A stretch of 64,000 nucleotides of DNA from Dehalogenimonas lykanthroporepellens BL-DC-9 (GTDB lineage: Bacteria > Chloroflexota > Dehalococcoidia > Dehalococcoidales > Dehalococcoidaceae). Shown piece after piece: positions 17,459 through 26,075 of the stretch (its first letter is position 1; every line of letters begins with the position of its first letter). Position numbers and translations under genes: made by a program. The DNA lies in assembly GCA_000143165.1 (NCBI GenBank), contig CP002084.1, positions 1,302,001 through 1,366,000 of the forward strand, given 5' to 3'. A model generated the notes under the pieces. The model did no database searches, was not told where the DNA came from, and worked only from the letters and a program-made list of their open reading frames with translations.

Positions 17459-17480
17459 TTATTGCGATTCTTTGCAATAA
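17459..17480. promoter_or_regulatory. Fur-type palindrome at the start of the Fur-family gene
   Basis: TTATTGC (17459-17465) and GCAATAA (17474-17480) form a perfect 7-bp inverted repeat with an 8-bp spacer, three bases before the chosen start codon. This is the size and placement of an autoregulatory Fur/Zur-family box. Confidence 0.65.
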
Positions 17481-17744
17481 AGCGTATCAAACGGTATCCG
17501 GGAAGTCAAGAGGTGGTGGAGATCCTTCAGGGGAACGGTGAAGTGGCTGGTTATGCCGGATAACGAGCAGTATTAGTTGATGGTTGACGGGTAAGAAGTT
17601 GAACAAAGATATAAAATCGGTAGACCGACAGCCTGAGCCCGTCGAAGGGCTCCGGTCCAGGTATCGAGCGGGAGAAGACTGATCCGGTAGAGGGTGTCGG
17701 GATGAGCTGGATTTCGCGTCAGGAGTATCTGTGGGGAGCCACAG
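17481..17744. other. Intergenic stretch between the Fur-family gene and the rny terminator
   Basis: No ORF is supported here. The stretch contains AGCCTGAGCCCGTCGAAGGG near 17631-17650, a short word with inverted-repeat character that resembles the dispersed GTTCGACAGGCTCA-type repeat seen at 62070. Nothing else was recognised. Confidence 0.5.
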
Positions 17745-17782
17745 AAAAAAGGGGAGAAGCCTTTTCGGCCTCTCCCCTTTTT
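17745..17782. terminator. Hairpin terminator of rny
   Basis: A 16-bp stem with one G-T pair (AAAAAGGGGAGAAGCC with GGCCTCTCCCCTTTTT) and a five-base loop is flanked by A and T runs, so it can work in both directions. It lies 20 bases beyond the rny stop. Confidence 0.9.
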
Positions 17783-17801
17783 GTCGTTCTGACTGCCGGA
17801 T

Positions 17802-19340
17802 TTAGCGGGCGTAGTCGGTGGCCCGGGTTTCCCGGAGTACCGTCACCTTGATCTGGCCGGGGTAGTCCAGGCCGTCCTCGATCTTCTTGACGATATCGCG
17901 GGCCAGACGCATGGCGCCGAGGTCATCAATCTCTTCCGGGTTGACCATGATGCGGACCTCGCGGCCAGCCTGGATGGCGAAGGAACGCTCCACGCCGGAG
18001 AATGAGTTGGCGATTTCCTCCAGAGCCTTGAGGCGCTTGATGTAGTTTTCCAGTGATTCGCGGCGGGCGCCGGGACGGGCTGAAGAGATGGCGTCGGCGG
18101 CCGAGATGACGAAGCCCCAGATGGAGGTTTCCTGCATATCCAGGTGGTGCTCGGCGACGCCGCGGTAGACGTCGTTGGATTTATCCCACTGCTTGACCAG
18201 GTCGGCCCCCAGCGCGGCATGGGTGCCTTCGACTTCGCGGTCGATGGCCTTCCCGATATCGTGCAGGAAGCCGGCCCGCTTGGCGATGGTGACGTTGATG
18301 CCCAGTTCGGTGGCGATGAGGCCGGCCAGCTGGGCTACTTCCACACAGTGCTGAAGGACGTTCTGGCCGTAGCTGGTGCGATACTTGAGCCGGCCCATGA
18401 TCTTGACCAGTTCCGTGCGCAGGCCGTGAACGCCAGCGGCATAGGCCGCCTGCTCACCTGCGGTCATAATGGCGGCATCCACCTCTTCCCTGGCTTTGGT
18501 CACCACTTCTTCGATGCGGGCGGGGTGAATGCGGCCGTCCAGCACCAGTTTGGACAGAGACAGCCGGGCGATTTCCCGACGGACCGGGTCGAAACTGCTG
18601 ACGGTGACCGCTTCCGGAGTGTCGTCGATAATCAGGTCGACACCGGTGGCCTGCTCCAGCGCACGGATATTGCGGCCTTCGCGGCCGATGAGACGGCCCT
18701 TCATTTCGTCGCTGGGGATGGGGACGATGCTGACGGTGGTTTCGGCCACCACGTCGGAAGCGCAACGCTGGATGGCCTGAATGATGACTTCACGGGCCTT
18801 CTCGTCAGCTTCTTCCTTGATTTTCTGTTCCCACTGCCGGATGCGACGCGAGGTTTCCTGCTGCATTTCGGCTTCGACCATTTCCAGGAGCTGATCCTTG
18901 GCTTCCTGAGTGGTCAGGCCGGCGACGGCCTCCAGTTTCTGCTGTTCCTGGGAGCGGAGCCCTTCCACCTTTTCCAGTTCTTCTTCGATGGACTTCTCGC
19001 GGTTGAGGAGGGCGCGTTCCCGCTGGTCCAGGTTATCCAGTTTGCGTTCCAGTGTTTCCACCTTCTGGGTTACGCGATTTTCCTGCTTGGCCAGTTCCGT
19101 GCGCCGTTCCCGGAGTTCTCCTTCAGCGGTCTGGCGGAGTTTGTCGGCCTCGTCACGGGCTTCCTGAATGATATTGCGGGCTTCGGAGCGGGACTCGGCG
19201 ATGGTGTGGGACGCCTTGCGCTGGGCGATTTTCAATTGCCGGGAAATCATGGTGCCCCGGGAGATGAAGATGGCCATGCCGCCGAAAATGGCGCCGATTA
19301 CAAAACTGAAAAAAATGGCCAGTACGTTGTCAAGACCCAT
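17802..19340 (-). CDS. rny: Ribonuclease Y
   Basis: This 512-residue membrane-anchored endoribonuclease starts mRNA decay. The N-terminal membrane helix ([21 protein letters not shown]) is followed by a long coiled coil (residues about 35-190, rich in E, K, R and Q), a KH domain ([20 protein letters not shown]) and an HD domain with [10 protein letters not shown] and EHHLD. The ending [17 protein letters not shown]-like sequence is canonical. It lies downstream of recX on the same strand with a 70-bp gap. Confidence 0.97.
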   Translation of the reverse strand: MGLDNVLAIFFSFVIGAIFGGMAIFISRGTMISRQLKIAQRKASHTIAESRSEARNIIQEARDEADKLRQTAEGELRERRTELAKQENRVTQKVETLERKLDNLDQRERALLNREKSIEEELEKVEGLRSQEQQKLEAVAGLTTQEAKDQLLEMVEAEMQQETSRRIRQWEQKIKEEADEKAREVIIQAIQRCASDVVAETTVSIVPIPSDEMKGRLIGREGRNIRALEQATGVDLIIDDTPEAVTVSSFDPVRREIARLSLSKLVLDGRIHPARIEEVVTKAREEVDAAIMTAGEQAAYAAGVHGLRTELVKIMGRLKYRTSYGQNVLQHCVEVAQLAGLIATELGINVTIAKRAGFLHDIGKAIDREVEGTHAALGADLVKQWDKSNDVYRGVAEHHLDMQETSIWGFVISAADAISSARPGARRESLENYIKRLKALEEIANSFSGVERSFAIQAGREVRIMVNPEEIDDLGAMRLARDIVKKIEDGLDYPGQIKVTVLRETRATDYAR

Positions 19341-19410
19341 ATATAAAACCCCCGATTATATTAAAATTGGCTGCCGGTACTCTGGGGGTAGCCGGCTAAT
19401 ACTAAGGTGT

Positions 19411-19968
19411 TCAATCTGAAGTGTCAACCGGCTTCAGCGCGCCATCCGCTTCCAGCCGGTTCAGTGTCTGACGAGTCAGTTCCCAGGAAAAGCCCCGCCT
19501 TCTCAGAAAATCCGATAACTTGCGCCGTGCTTCTTCCGCCGGCAGGCGGCACAACCGGCCGGCCCGCGCCTCCGCGGCCTTTAGCGCGGCTTCGCTGTCG
19601 TCCAGCTCGGCGACCGCCTCAACGGCATCGTCTTCGGCGACCCCTTTCAGCCGCAGTTCCCGCCGAACGAGCATGGCGGAACGAGGACTGTTACGGATTC
19701 GATAGTCGCTCCAGTTTCGGGCGAAAGCGGCATCATCCAGCAGGCCGCTGGTTCTCAACCGTTCGACGACATTATCGACGGCATTTTCTTCAAAGCCTTT
19801 TCCCGAGAGATACCGGCGGGTTTCGGCCTCGGTGCGGGCGCGCCTGGACAGCCAGCGGAGAGCCGACTGATAACATTGGTTCTCCCGGTTTCGCCCCTCT
19901 ATTATGGTATCCGTATGAGTTCCGGTTGCCTCGGCCAGCGGCCGGGCGCCGGTGTGCCGTTTCGGCAT
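19411..19968 (-). CDS. recX: RecX, regulator of RecA
   Basis: The 185-residue product carries three tandem three-helix RecX repeats (ALRWLSRRARTEAETRRYL, LDDAAFARNWSDYRIRNSPRS, LSDFLRRRGFSWELTRQTL). RecX binds the RecA filament and limits its activity in the cytoplasm. It follows recA by 20 bases, the usual arrangement. The first 30 residues are less conserved, so the true start may lie slightly downstream. Confidence 0.9.
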   Translation of the reverse strand: MPKRHTGARPLAEATGTHTDTIIEGRNRENQCYQSALRWLSRRARTEAETRRYLSGKGFEENAVDNVVERLRTSGLLDDAAFARNWSDYRIRNSPRSAMLVRRELRLKGVAEDDAVEAVAELDDSEAALKAAEARAGRLCRLPAEEARRKLSDFLRRRGFSWELTRQTLNRLEADGALKPVDTSD

Positions 19969-19988
19969 GATTCCTACCGTCTTAAATC

Positions 19989-21017
19989 TTAGTCCGTTTC
20001 CTCGGGCGGTTGAGCGACGCCGGCATCCTGCCGGATGGCCTGCTCGATGGCGTCGGCGATATCGGGGTTCTGCGACAGGAAAGTCCGGGCCGCCTCCCGA
20101 CCCTGTCCCAGCCGGGTTTCGTCCCAGGAGAAGAAAGCACCGGCTTTCTTGATGATGCCGGTTTCAACGCCCAGGTCCAGCAGATTGCCCTCGCGGGAAA
20201 TGCCGGAATCGAACATGATGTCGAACTCGGCCACCCGGAAGGGGGGCGCCACCTTATTCTTGACGACCCTGGCCTTGACGTGGGAGCCGATGGCGATGTT
20301 GCCCGATTTAAGCGTTTCCACCCGACGGAGGTCGATGCGCACCGAAGAGTAGAACTTGAGCGCCCGGCCACCCGGGGTTACTTCCGGATTGCCGAACATG
20401 ATACCTACCTTTTCCCGGAGCTGGTTGATGAAGACGACGGCGGTGCCGGTGTTACCGATGGTGGCCGTCAGCTTGCGCAGGGCCTGACTCATCAGCCGGG
20501 CCTGAAGACCGACGTGGGAGTCGCCCATGTCGCCTTCCAGTTCCGCCTTGGGAACCAGAGCCGCCACGCTGTCAACGACCACCAGGTCGGCGCCGCCGGA
20601 GCGGACCAGTTTTTCACAGATGTCCAGGGCTTCCTCACCGGCGTCCGGCTGAGCGATGTAAAATTCATCCAGGTCGATGCCGCACAGCTTGGCGTATTTC
20701 GGGTCGAAGGCGTGCTCCACATCGATGTAGAACGCCTTGCCTCCCAGTTTCTGACACTGGGCGATGACATGCTGGGCCAGAGTGGTCTTGCCGGAACCCT
20801 CCGGACCGTAGATTTCGGTGACGCGCCCGCGCGGCAGGCCGCCGACGCCCAGCGCCAGATCCAGCGCCAGCGAACCGGTGGGGATGACATCTACGGCTAC
20901 GGTCGAAGCGGCATCCGTCAATTTCATGATGGAGCCCTTGCCGAACTGTTTCTCTATCAGACCGACGGCAATCTCCAGGGCTTTTTCCTTTTCTGCGCTC
21001 TGTTTATCCGTACTCAT
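19989..21017 (-). CDS. recA: RecA recombinase
   Basis: This 342-residue protein drives homologous recombination and LexA self-cleavage. It has Walker [10 protein letters not shown] near residue 70, [17 protein letters not shown] (Walker B) and the L2 loop region [20 protein letters not shown]. The C-terminus is short and acidic (PPEETD). An imperfect LexA-type box lies in its promoter at 21092-21103, so it is likely part of the SOS regulon with lexA at 52477. Confidence 0.98.
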   Translation of the reverse strand: MSTDKQSAEKEKALEIAVGLIEKQFGKGSIMKLTDAASTVAVDVIPTGSLALDLALGVGGLPRGRVTEIYGPEGSGKTTLAQHVIAQCQKLGGKAFYIDVEHAFDPKYAKLCGIDLDEFYIAQPDAGEEALDICEKLVRSGGADLVVVDSVAALVPKAELEGDMGDSHVGLQARLMSQALRKLTATIGNTGTAVVFINQLREKVGIMFGNPEVTPGGRALKFYSSVRIDLRRVETLKSGNIAIGSHVKARVVKNKVAPPFRVAEFDIMFDSGISREGNLLDLGVETGIIKKAGAFFSWDETRLGQGREAARTFLSQNPDIADAIEQAIRQDAGVAQPPEETD

Positions 21018-21086
21018 AAAACAAACCGTTCCTTAATATAGTATCGTTGCGCTTCCGCGACTATGGGCATGATAGCACAGGCCGTC

Positions 21087-21103
21087 ATTATACACAAGTG
21101 TTC
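21087..21103 (-). promoter_or_regulatory. recA promoter -10 with imperfect SOS box
   Basis: On the minus strand GAACACTTGTGT (21103-21092) runs straight into TATAAT (21092-21087). The box matches the perfect GAAC-N4-GTTC palindrome at lexA in its left half and two bases of its right half. A LexA dimer here would cover the spacer upstream of the -10. The -35 is weak. Confidence 0.55.
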
Positions 21104-21220
21104 TGGTATAAAATACTTTCCGGCATTCCCCGATGCCGAGAACCGGCGGGGGAAATTAGCAAACAAAATAAGAGTTTGCTAATTAATGATTGTTTTTGCC
21201 GTTTTTATGTCCAGTAACGA

Positions 21221-21250
21221 TTGACAAGAAATGCGGTCAGGGAGTATCAT
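21221..21250 (+). promoter_or_regulatory. Promoter of the tat operon
   Basis: TTGACA (21221-21226) and TATCAT (21245-21250) are 18 bp apart. The tatA ATG follows at 21299 behind a strong AGGAGGT ribosome site. The AT-rich gap between recA and tatA (21018-21298) holds only these two promoters. Confidence 0.75.
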
Positions 21251-21298
21251 CTATTTTCAGTTAGCAGTAATTACCTGGTCTAACTCAGGAGGTTTGAA

Positions 21299-21565
21299 AT
21301 GCGTTTGGGACCCATGGAACTGGTCATTATTCTGGTGATCGTTCTGCTCATTTTCGGCGTCGGTAAACTGCCCCAGGTCGGTGAAGCGCTGGGTAAAGGC
21401 CTAAAGTCCTTCCAGAAAGCTTCTACCGGTGAGGACGAGGAAAAAGAAGAAGAGAAGAAGGAAGAGCCCAAGGCTGAGGCTCCGGCCGAAGCTCCCAAGG
21501 CCAAAGTTGTCGAAGCTGAACCGGAAACCGAGGCCCCTAAGACCGAGACTTCCGAGAAAGCCTGA
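21299..21565 (+). CDS. tatA: TatA, twin-arginine translocase pore subunit
   Basis: The 88-residue product has one N-terminal membrane helix ([33 protein letters not shown]) with the FGxxKLP hinge and amphipathic helix of TatA. A long tail from residue 44 is almost entirely Glu, Lys, Ala and Pro. TatA oligomers form the passage for folded proteins. It opens a four-gene tat operon; RdhA and ApbE in this window are probable cargo. Confidence 0.93.
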   Translation: MRLGPMELVIILVIVLLIFGVGKLPQVGEALGKGLKSFQKASTGEDEEKEEEKKEEPKAEAPAEAPKAKVVEAEPETEAPKTETSEKA

Positions 21566-21626
21566 TTTCTGATTTCCACTTCCCGACCGACTCCGGACGG
21601 CGGGGTTAGCTGGAGGAAGGTGGCGT

Positions 21627-21866
21627 ATGCGATTCGGCGTTTTTGAAATCATTCTTATAGTGGTGGTCATTCTGCTGATTACCGGCGCGGCTTTCGCCCC
21701 CAAGCTGGGCAAGAACCTGGGTAAAGGGGTGAAGCAGTTGCGTCAGGCGGTGGGCGGTGAGGAGAAGGGTGACCAACCCGAGGTGATTACCAGGCTGGAA
21801 GACGGTGAGGCCGCCAGGGAAATAAACCGCCGGGCCCATAATCATGGTAAATCCAATTCGGGCTGA
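21627..21866 (+). CDS. Second TatA/E-family protein
   Basis: The 79-residue product has an N-terminal hydrophobic helix (FEIILIVVVILLITGAAFAPKLGKNLGKGVKQLRQA) followed by an amphipathic helix and a polar tail, as in TatA. The FGP hinge is replaced by AFAPKLG, a deviation from the canonical motif. It follows tatA by 61 bases and has a GGAGGAAGG ribosome site. It may be a specialised TatA for a subset of cargo. Confidence 0.85.
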   Translation: MRFGVFEIILIVVVILLITGAAFAPKLGKNLGKGVKQLRQAVGGEEKGDQPEVITRLEDGEAAREINRRAHNHGKSNSG

Positions 21867-21919
21867 CAAGCCGAGATTATGGTAAAATCTTATTTGAAAC
21901 AAGGCGCAAAGGCTTTTAG

Positions 21920-22192
21920 ATGAATTTTTTCGGCATGGGCACCTTCGAGATCGTCACTATTCTCGTGGTCGCCACGCTCATTTTCGGACCCAACAAGATA
22001 CCGGAGTTCGCCAAGAAAGCCGGGGAGTTCATGCGTGGTTTTCGTAAGGTGACCACGGATATGACTAAGGAGTTCACCAAGGCCATCGACAGTTCTCCGA
22101 CCAAGACCCCCGGGATCACCGGCAAGACTTCAAACTCAGTGACCGGTAGTAAGAATCTGGATGATTTCCTGAGTAGCAGTAACAAGAAATAA
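21920..22192 (+). CDS. TatB-like subunit (third TatA/B-family protein)
   Basis: This 90-residue protein has a membrane helix (FEIVTILVVATLIFGPNKIPEFAKKAGEFMRGFRK) with the FGPxKxPE hinge, a longer amphipathic helix than the two preceding paralogues and a Ser/Thr-rich tail. Position just before tatC is typical for TatB, which with TatC recognises the twin-arginine signal. The hinge alone cannot separate TatA from TatB, so the name is tentative. The start lies behind a weak ribosome site. Confidence 0.85.
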   Translation: MNFFGMGTFEIVTILVVATLIFGPNKIPEFAKKAGEFMRGFRKVTTDMTKEFTKAIDSSPTKTPGITGKTSNSVTGSKNLDDFLSSSNKK

Positions 22193-22222
22193 ACCTTTGA
22201 TAAAAAGGAACAATCCTGACGC

Positions 22223-22957
22223 ATGACCACTGAAGAAGAAAGTCGTTTGCCCATAACGCAACACTTCACCGAGATGCGGCAACGCTTTATTCGTGCTCTG
22301 GCGGGTGTCGGTGTCGGTACCGGTTTAGCCCTGTTTTTCGGTTTCGATATCATAGAGCTACTCGAAGGCCCTGCTGGCGACATGGCTGAACAGCTGGTCG
22401 CCATTGAGATGCTGGAGATGATCAGCCTCTACTTTCGGGTATCATTAACTGCAGGTTTCATTCTGGCGATGCCCTGGGTGCTTTATCAATTATTTGCTTT
22501 CCTGATGCCGGCGTTCACTTTGAAGGAAAAAAGGTTTATTTTTACCTTTTTCCCATTCATCGTCATCATGTTCCTGGGCGGTGTGGCCTTTGCTTACTGG
22601 GTGGCCATGCCCCCTGCGGTTCAGTTTCTCTTCGGTTTCGGCTCTGAAACCATCCAGGTGATGCCCTGTGTTTCCAATTACATCGACGTTGTTCTGAGGC
22701 TGTTGGTCGGCATAGGGCTGGCTTTCGAGTTGCCTATCATTCTGGCCGCGCTGTCGGCGGTGGGCATCGTCACTTCCAAGTGGCTGGCTTCCAAGCGCAA
22801 GATATGGTTCGTTCTGGCCTTCATTCTGGCGGCCTTCATCACGCCGACCATGGATCCCATCAACCAGATGATAGTAGCCGGGCCGCTGATTGTGTTATAC
22901 GAAGTCAGTATCTGGCTGACGAAGGTGGTACGCAAGCGGAAACCGGCGATACAATAA
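22223..22957 (+). CDS. tatC: TatC, twin-arginine signal receptor
   Basis: The 244-residue protein has the N-terminal ITQHFTEMRQRFIRAL (the conserved HL-E-LR-R region, here HFTEMRQR), six membrane segments, and FAYWVAMPPAVQFLFGFG in the third loop region, all usual for TatC. It binds the twin-arginine signal of RdhA and ApbE. It ends the tat operon 30 bases after the TatB-like gene; a terminator follows at 23032. Confidence 0.95.
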   Translation: MTTEEESRLPITQHFTEMRQRFIRALAGVGVGTGLALFFGFDIIELLEGPAGDMAEQLVAIEMLEMISLYFRVSLTAGFILAMPWVLYQLFAFLMPAFTLKEKRFIFTFFPFIVIMFLGGVAFAYWVAMPPAVQFLFGFGSETIQVMPCVSNYIDVVLRLLVGIGLAFELPIILAALSAVGIVTSKWLASKRKIWFVLAFILAAFITPTMDPINQMIVAGPLIVLYEVSIWLTKVVRKRKPAIQ

Positions 22958-23031
22958 CGACCGCCTGACCGGACGGTGACCGTCAAACAGATTTGTCTGC
23001 GGTTAATTGCGGGCCTTTAATACTCCCGTCC

Positions 23032-23063
23032 ATCCCGGCTGAGCTGTGTCGGCAGGCCGGGAT
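23032..23063 (+). terminator. Terminator of the tat operon
   Basis: ATCCCGGC (23032-23039) pairs with GCCGGGAT (23056-23063) and is followed by TTTCGTT. It isolates the tat operon from the NosR/RdhC-like gene. The remaining gap to 23187 is AT-rich (near 23085-23125) and may hold the promoter of that gene. Confidence 0.65.
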
Positions 23064-23187
23064 TTTCGTTGCCGGCAGGGCAACGTTACATTAATAATTT
23101 AACAACGGTTCATAATATCAATGTGTGAAGTTGCTGTCATAAGAGCGAAACCGCCGGGCGTGACCCTAACGGAAAGTTGCGGTCGGC

Positions 23188-24411
23188 TTGTTTAATTACT
23201 TCAGGAAACATAAGTCCAGGGCGGTATTCGGCCTGGCGGTGCTGGCACTGATCGGCGCCGGTATTTATGGACAGGCCAGCCGTGGCCTGTCCGGATACGA
23301 GTCTTATCTGCCCGAAGCCTTTCCTGAAGCCACCGACTTTACTGCGCTGCGTTCCAGTAGCGGCGCGACGCTGTTCCTGGCCGAGGATGACGAGGGGCAG
23401 GGTCTGGGTTATGTGACCGCCGCCGAGGGGCCTGGTTACGGCGGCCCGATGGTGGTTCTGGTGAGCTGGACGCTGGACGGCACCATCATGACCGTAGAGG
23501 TGCCTGAACATCACGAGGACCTGTCCTGGTGGCGGGCGCTGGAACGGGAAAATTTCTTCGAAAAGTATCAGGGGCGGAGTTTTACCCAGCCGCTCCGGTT
23601 GTTCGATGATGTCGATAATGTAACCGGCTCCACGGTTTCTTCCAACGGGGCGGCTGTCGGTGTTCGCATCGGGCGTGATGTGCTGGCGACCTATCTGGGT
23701 CAGCCATATACCGGGCCCAAAGACCCTATACAATTTGGGTGGCCGGAAATTGCGGCTCTGCTGGGTATCGCTTCCGTAGTGTTGTTGAGGATGACGCCCC
23801 GGCTCAAAAAGTTCCCCTGGCTCAGGAATTACAGCCTGGCCTATGGTTTCATCATTTTCGGCGTCTGGCTGTCGGTACCGCTCAGCCTGACTAACATAGC
23901 TTCCTGGCTGATAGGCTACTCCCCCCACCTGGAGACGTTTATCATCATCTATATTGTCGTCTTCGGTTTCCTGGGGCTGGCGGTTCTGCTGGGCAAGAAC
24001 TTCTACTGTTTCTGGCTGTGTCCGTATGTGGCGGTGCAGGAATTCATTCACCTGGTGTTCCGGGTCCGGATTCAGCCGGACGTAAAATGGTTTAAGATAT
24101 TGCGTAATATGCGATATGTACTGCTGTTCATCGCCCTGTTCCTGGTACTGGCCCTCAAGAATCCGTCGGTGTCGGTCTTCGAGCCATGGAATGTCCTGTT
24201 CAGTATGAAAGGGACCAGCGAGCAGTGGGTGCTGATGTTCTTCGCCCTGACCGGGGCGGTGTTCATTTACGATTTCTGGTGCCATTACCTGTGTCCGGTG
24301 GGCGCGGTGATGGATATCATACTCAAAGTCCGCCGAGGGGTCATCGACATATGGTCAAGAAACAGGAAACAGCCAAACCGCGTCACGCCGCCAACTTCTT
24401 CGTCGGGCTGA
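23188..24411 (+). CDS. NosR/RdhC-like FMN-binding, Fe-S membrane protein, copy 1
   Basis: The 407-residue protein has an N-terminal membrane anchor (residues 13-30), an external FMN-binding domain (about 75-170), and five C-terminal membrane segments with two NapH-type cysteine motifs, Cys274-FWL-Cys278-Pro and Cys365-HYL-Cys369-Pro. The flavin-attachment site is T-G-S-T-V-S at 146-151; canonical sites read SGAT, so Ala is replaced by Ser, and Thr149 would be the acceptor. PceC/RdhC proteins of this type carry covalent FMN and are proposed electron donors to reductive dehalogenases. The start is TTG at 23188. It runs into a 43-residue membrane peptide and faces a broken rdhA across a shared terminator. 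About 40% of residues look shared with the second copy at 29071 over the conserved parts. Confidence 0.9.
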   Translation: MFNYFRKHKSRAVFGLAVLALIGAGIYGQASRGLSGYESYLPEAFPEATDFTALRSSSGATLFLAEDDEGQGLGYVTAAEGPGYGGPMVVLVSWTLDGTIMTVEVPEHHEDLSWWRALERENFFEKYQGRSFTQPLRLFDDVDNVTGSTVSSNGAAVGVRIGRDVLATYLGQPYTGPKDPIQFGWPEIAALLGIASVVLLRMTPRLKKFPWLRNYSLAYGFIIFGVWLSVPLSLTNIASWLIGYSPHLETFIIIYIVVFGFLGLAVLLGKNFYCFWLCPYVAVQEFIHLVFRVRIQPDVKWFKILRNMRYVLLFIALFLVLALKNPSVSVFEPWNVLFSMKGTSEQWVLMFFALTGAVFIYDFWCHYLCPVGAVMDIILKVRRGVIDIWSRNRKQPNRVTPPTSSSG

Positions 24412-24482
24412 TGGTGCTGATCGGGGCCGTCATGGTTCTGGTGGTTATCGTCACCAAGATGGTTGAGGTGCTGGGCGCATAA
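24351..24482 (+). CDS. 43-residue single-helix membrane peptide overlapping the NosR/RdhC-like gene
   Basis: An ATG at 24351, inside the last 61 bases of the previous gene, opens MVKKQETAKPRHAAN, then a long hydrophobic helix (FFVGLMVLIGAVMVLVVIV) and the ending TKMVEVLGA. The ending resembles the C-terminal membrane tail of the FAD/Fe-S oxidoreductase at 30287 (SKLADILA after a similar helix), and its first ten residues resemble the start of that enzyme (MTKQKTADIR). It occupies the equivalent place behind a NosR/RdhC-like gene. It may be a membrane subunit or what is left after the catalytic body was lost. The stop lies at the foot of the terminator hairpin. Confidence 0.6.
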   Translation: MVKKQETAKPRHAANFFVGLMVLIGAVMVLVVIVTKMVEVLGA

Positions 24483-24520
24483 CAACACCGGGGTTATAAT
24501 ATCGTGACCCCGGTGTTGTT
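24481..24520. terminator. Bidirectional terminator between convergent NosR-like gene and rdhA stump
   Basis: A perfect 14-bp stem (AACAACACCGGGGT with ACCCCGGTGTTGTT) encloses a 12-base AT-rich loop. It serves the plus-strand genes and the convergent minus-strand rdhA remnant, which ends 18 bases further on. Confidence 0.85.
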
Positions 24521-24537
24521 ATGCCCGCCGAGCTGTT

Positions 24538-24700
24538 TTATCCTTTGTTGATGAATTCCGGAGCGACACCGTAGGTTGGTTCACTCTCCAGATCCCACCA
24601 TGTTTCTGGATCTTTGAAACCGTAACCCATTGTTTTTTCCATTGTTGTGAAGAAGCTATTGAACAACGGAGTAATAGCAGAGGTCGCCCTGACTATTCCA
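24538..24700 (-). pseudogene. rdhA: C-terminal stump of a third rdhA, cut by an IS256-family element
   Basis: The minus strand encodes a 53-residue tail (from GIVRATSAITPLFNSFF to APEFINKG, TAA at 24538). The segments FFTTMEKTMGYG and TWWDLESEPTYGV line up with the C-termini of both intact RdhA proteins here (for example FFTNMDKAFGYD and TWWDIQNAPVYG). Upstream coding sequence stops exactly at the IS256 end at 24701, so the Tat signal, corrinoid domain and Fe-S motifs are gone. The piece cannot make an active enzyme. It shows that a dehalogenase gene once faced the NosR/RdhC-like gene. Confidence 0.88.
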
Positions 24701-26075
24701 AGTAGAATCCCCGTACGTGGTGTAAATTCCTGGAATTGAAAAAGCAGGCCATTGTGTGGTTTCTTGAAAGAAAATAACAACAAAGACTTTCAGGAGGTAA
24801 CCACGACAATGGCCAAAGACAGGATGACACTTTTGGAATTGCTACGCAAGTCAGGAAGTGACAGCGAGCTTGATTTTCTAAAAGCAGGGGTGAAAATGCT
24901 GGCCGAAGCGGTCATGGAGCTTGAGGTTAAGCAGAAGACCGGAGCTGAGAAACATGAGCGCAGTAACGGTCGTTTAACCTACCGTAACGGCTACCGGGGG
25001 CGTATCTGGGACACCCGGGCCGGCACGATACCCTTGGCGATTCCCCGGTTGCGGGACGGCAGTTATTTCCCCAGCTTGCTCGAGCCCCGGCGCCGGGCGG
25101 AACATGCCTTGCTGGCGGTAATCCAGGAAGCCTATGTATTGGGCATCAGCACCCGCAAGGTGGAATCTCTGGTTCAGTCACTGGGGCTTAACGGTATCAG
25201 TAAGAGCGAGGTATCGCGAATATGCGGGGCTCTGGACGATGAAGTGGAACGCTGGCGCCACCGGCCTTTGTTATGGCGTTATCCCTATCTGTGGCTGGAC
25301 GCGACCTACGTCAAGGTCAGGGATTCAGGTCGGGTGGTCAGTCAGGCAGTAATTATCGCCTACGGCGTCCGGGAAACCGGGGAACGCGAGATCGTCGGGC
25401 TTGAGGTCGGCCCCAGTGAAGACGGTGTATTCTGGAAAGAGTTTCTGCGGGGGCTGGTTAGCCGTGGTTTGAGCGGGGTGATGCTGGTAATCAGTGATGC
25501 CCATCTGGGGCTGAAGGAAGCCATCAGCACGGTACTCACCGGGGTATCGTGGCAACGCTGCCGGGTGCACTTCATGCGCAATGCGCTGGCCAGAGTGCCA
25601 CGGGGCGCCCAGGCTATGGTATCTGCCGCTATCCGGACTATCTTCGCTCAACCTGACCGCGATAGCGCTTGTATCCAGCTCCGCCAGGTAGCCGATAACC
25701 TCAGACTCCGATTCGGTACTGTTGCCGACCAATTGGAAGAGGCAGAACCGGATATCCTGGCCTATACCGCCTTCCCTCGGGAACACTGGCGGCAACTTTA
25801 CTCAACCAATCCCCTGGAGAGACTGAATAAGGAAATCAAGCGCCGCAGTAATGTGGTCGGCATCTTTCCCAATAGCAAAGCGGTAATCAGGCTGATTGGG
25901 GCGGTGCTAATGGAACAGCAGGACGAATGGGAGATCGGACGTCGCTACTTTTCTTTGGATTCGATGAAGAAAACGCTGGAAGGGGCGCAGGAGGAACCCC
26001 TTATCATGGCTTTACAACCTTAATGATTCGGGAAACCACCAATCATGAATTTACACCACTTGACGGGACACTACC
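24701..26075 (+). mobile_element. IS256-family insertion sequence, copy 1 (1375 bp)
   Basis: Both ends are defined by comparison with the copy at 54623, which has the same length. The terminal inverted repeats match at about 22 of 28 positions (left begins GTAGAATCCCCGTACGTGG, right GTAGTGTCCCGTCAAGTGG, after one outer base). The left flank CTATTCCA and right flank AGCTTGGT do not match, so no target duplication is present. That points to a deletion or recombination after insertion. The right end carries an outward TTGACG. Confidence 0.9.
24809..26023 (+). CDS. IS256-family transposase, copy 1
   Basis: This 404-residue DDE transposase appears intact. The catalytic residues are in WLDATYVKV (first Asp), VISDAHLGL (second Asp) and TNPLERLNKEIKRR (Glu), with the family CxxH-like WQRCRVHFMRN between. 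The ATG at 24809 follows CAGGAGGT. It differs from the copy at 54731 at only a few residues, so the two elements are recent relatives. Confidence 0.95.
   Translation: MAKDRMTLLELLRKSGSDSELDFLKAGVKMLAEAVMELEVKQKTGAEKHERSNGRLTYRNGYRGRIWDTRAGTIPLAIPRLRDGSYFPSLLEPRRRAEHALLAVIQEAYVLGISTRKVESLVQSLGLNGISKSEVSRICGALDDEVERWRHRPLLWRYPYLWLDATYVKVRDSGRVVSQAVIIAYGVRETGEREIVGLEVGPSEDGVFWKEFLRGLVSRGLSGVMLVISDAHLGLKEAISTVLTGVSWQRCRVHFMRNALARVPRGAQAMVSAAIRTIFAQPDRDSACIQLRQVADNLRLRFGTVADQLEEAEPDILAYTAFPREHWRQLYSTNPLERLNKEIKRRSNVVGIFPNSKAVIRLIGAVLMEQQDEWEIGRRYFSLDSMKKTLEGAQEEPLIMALQP

Noticed and set aside
17481-17744. A small RNA between the Fur-family gene and rny
   Set aside because: No promoter and no stable fold apart from the rny terminator could be supported by eye.
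18144-19346. A 400-codon plus-strand frame opposite rny
   Set aside because: The sequence is Phe/Gly/Asp-rich noise made by the regular coiled-coil codons of rny.
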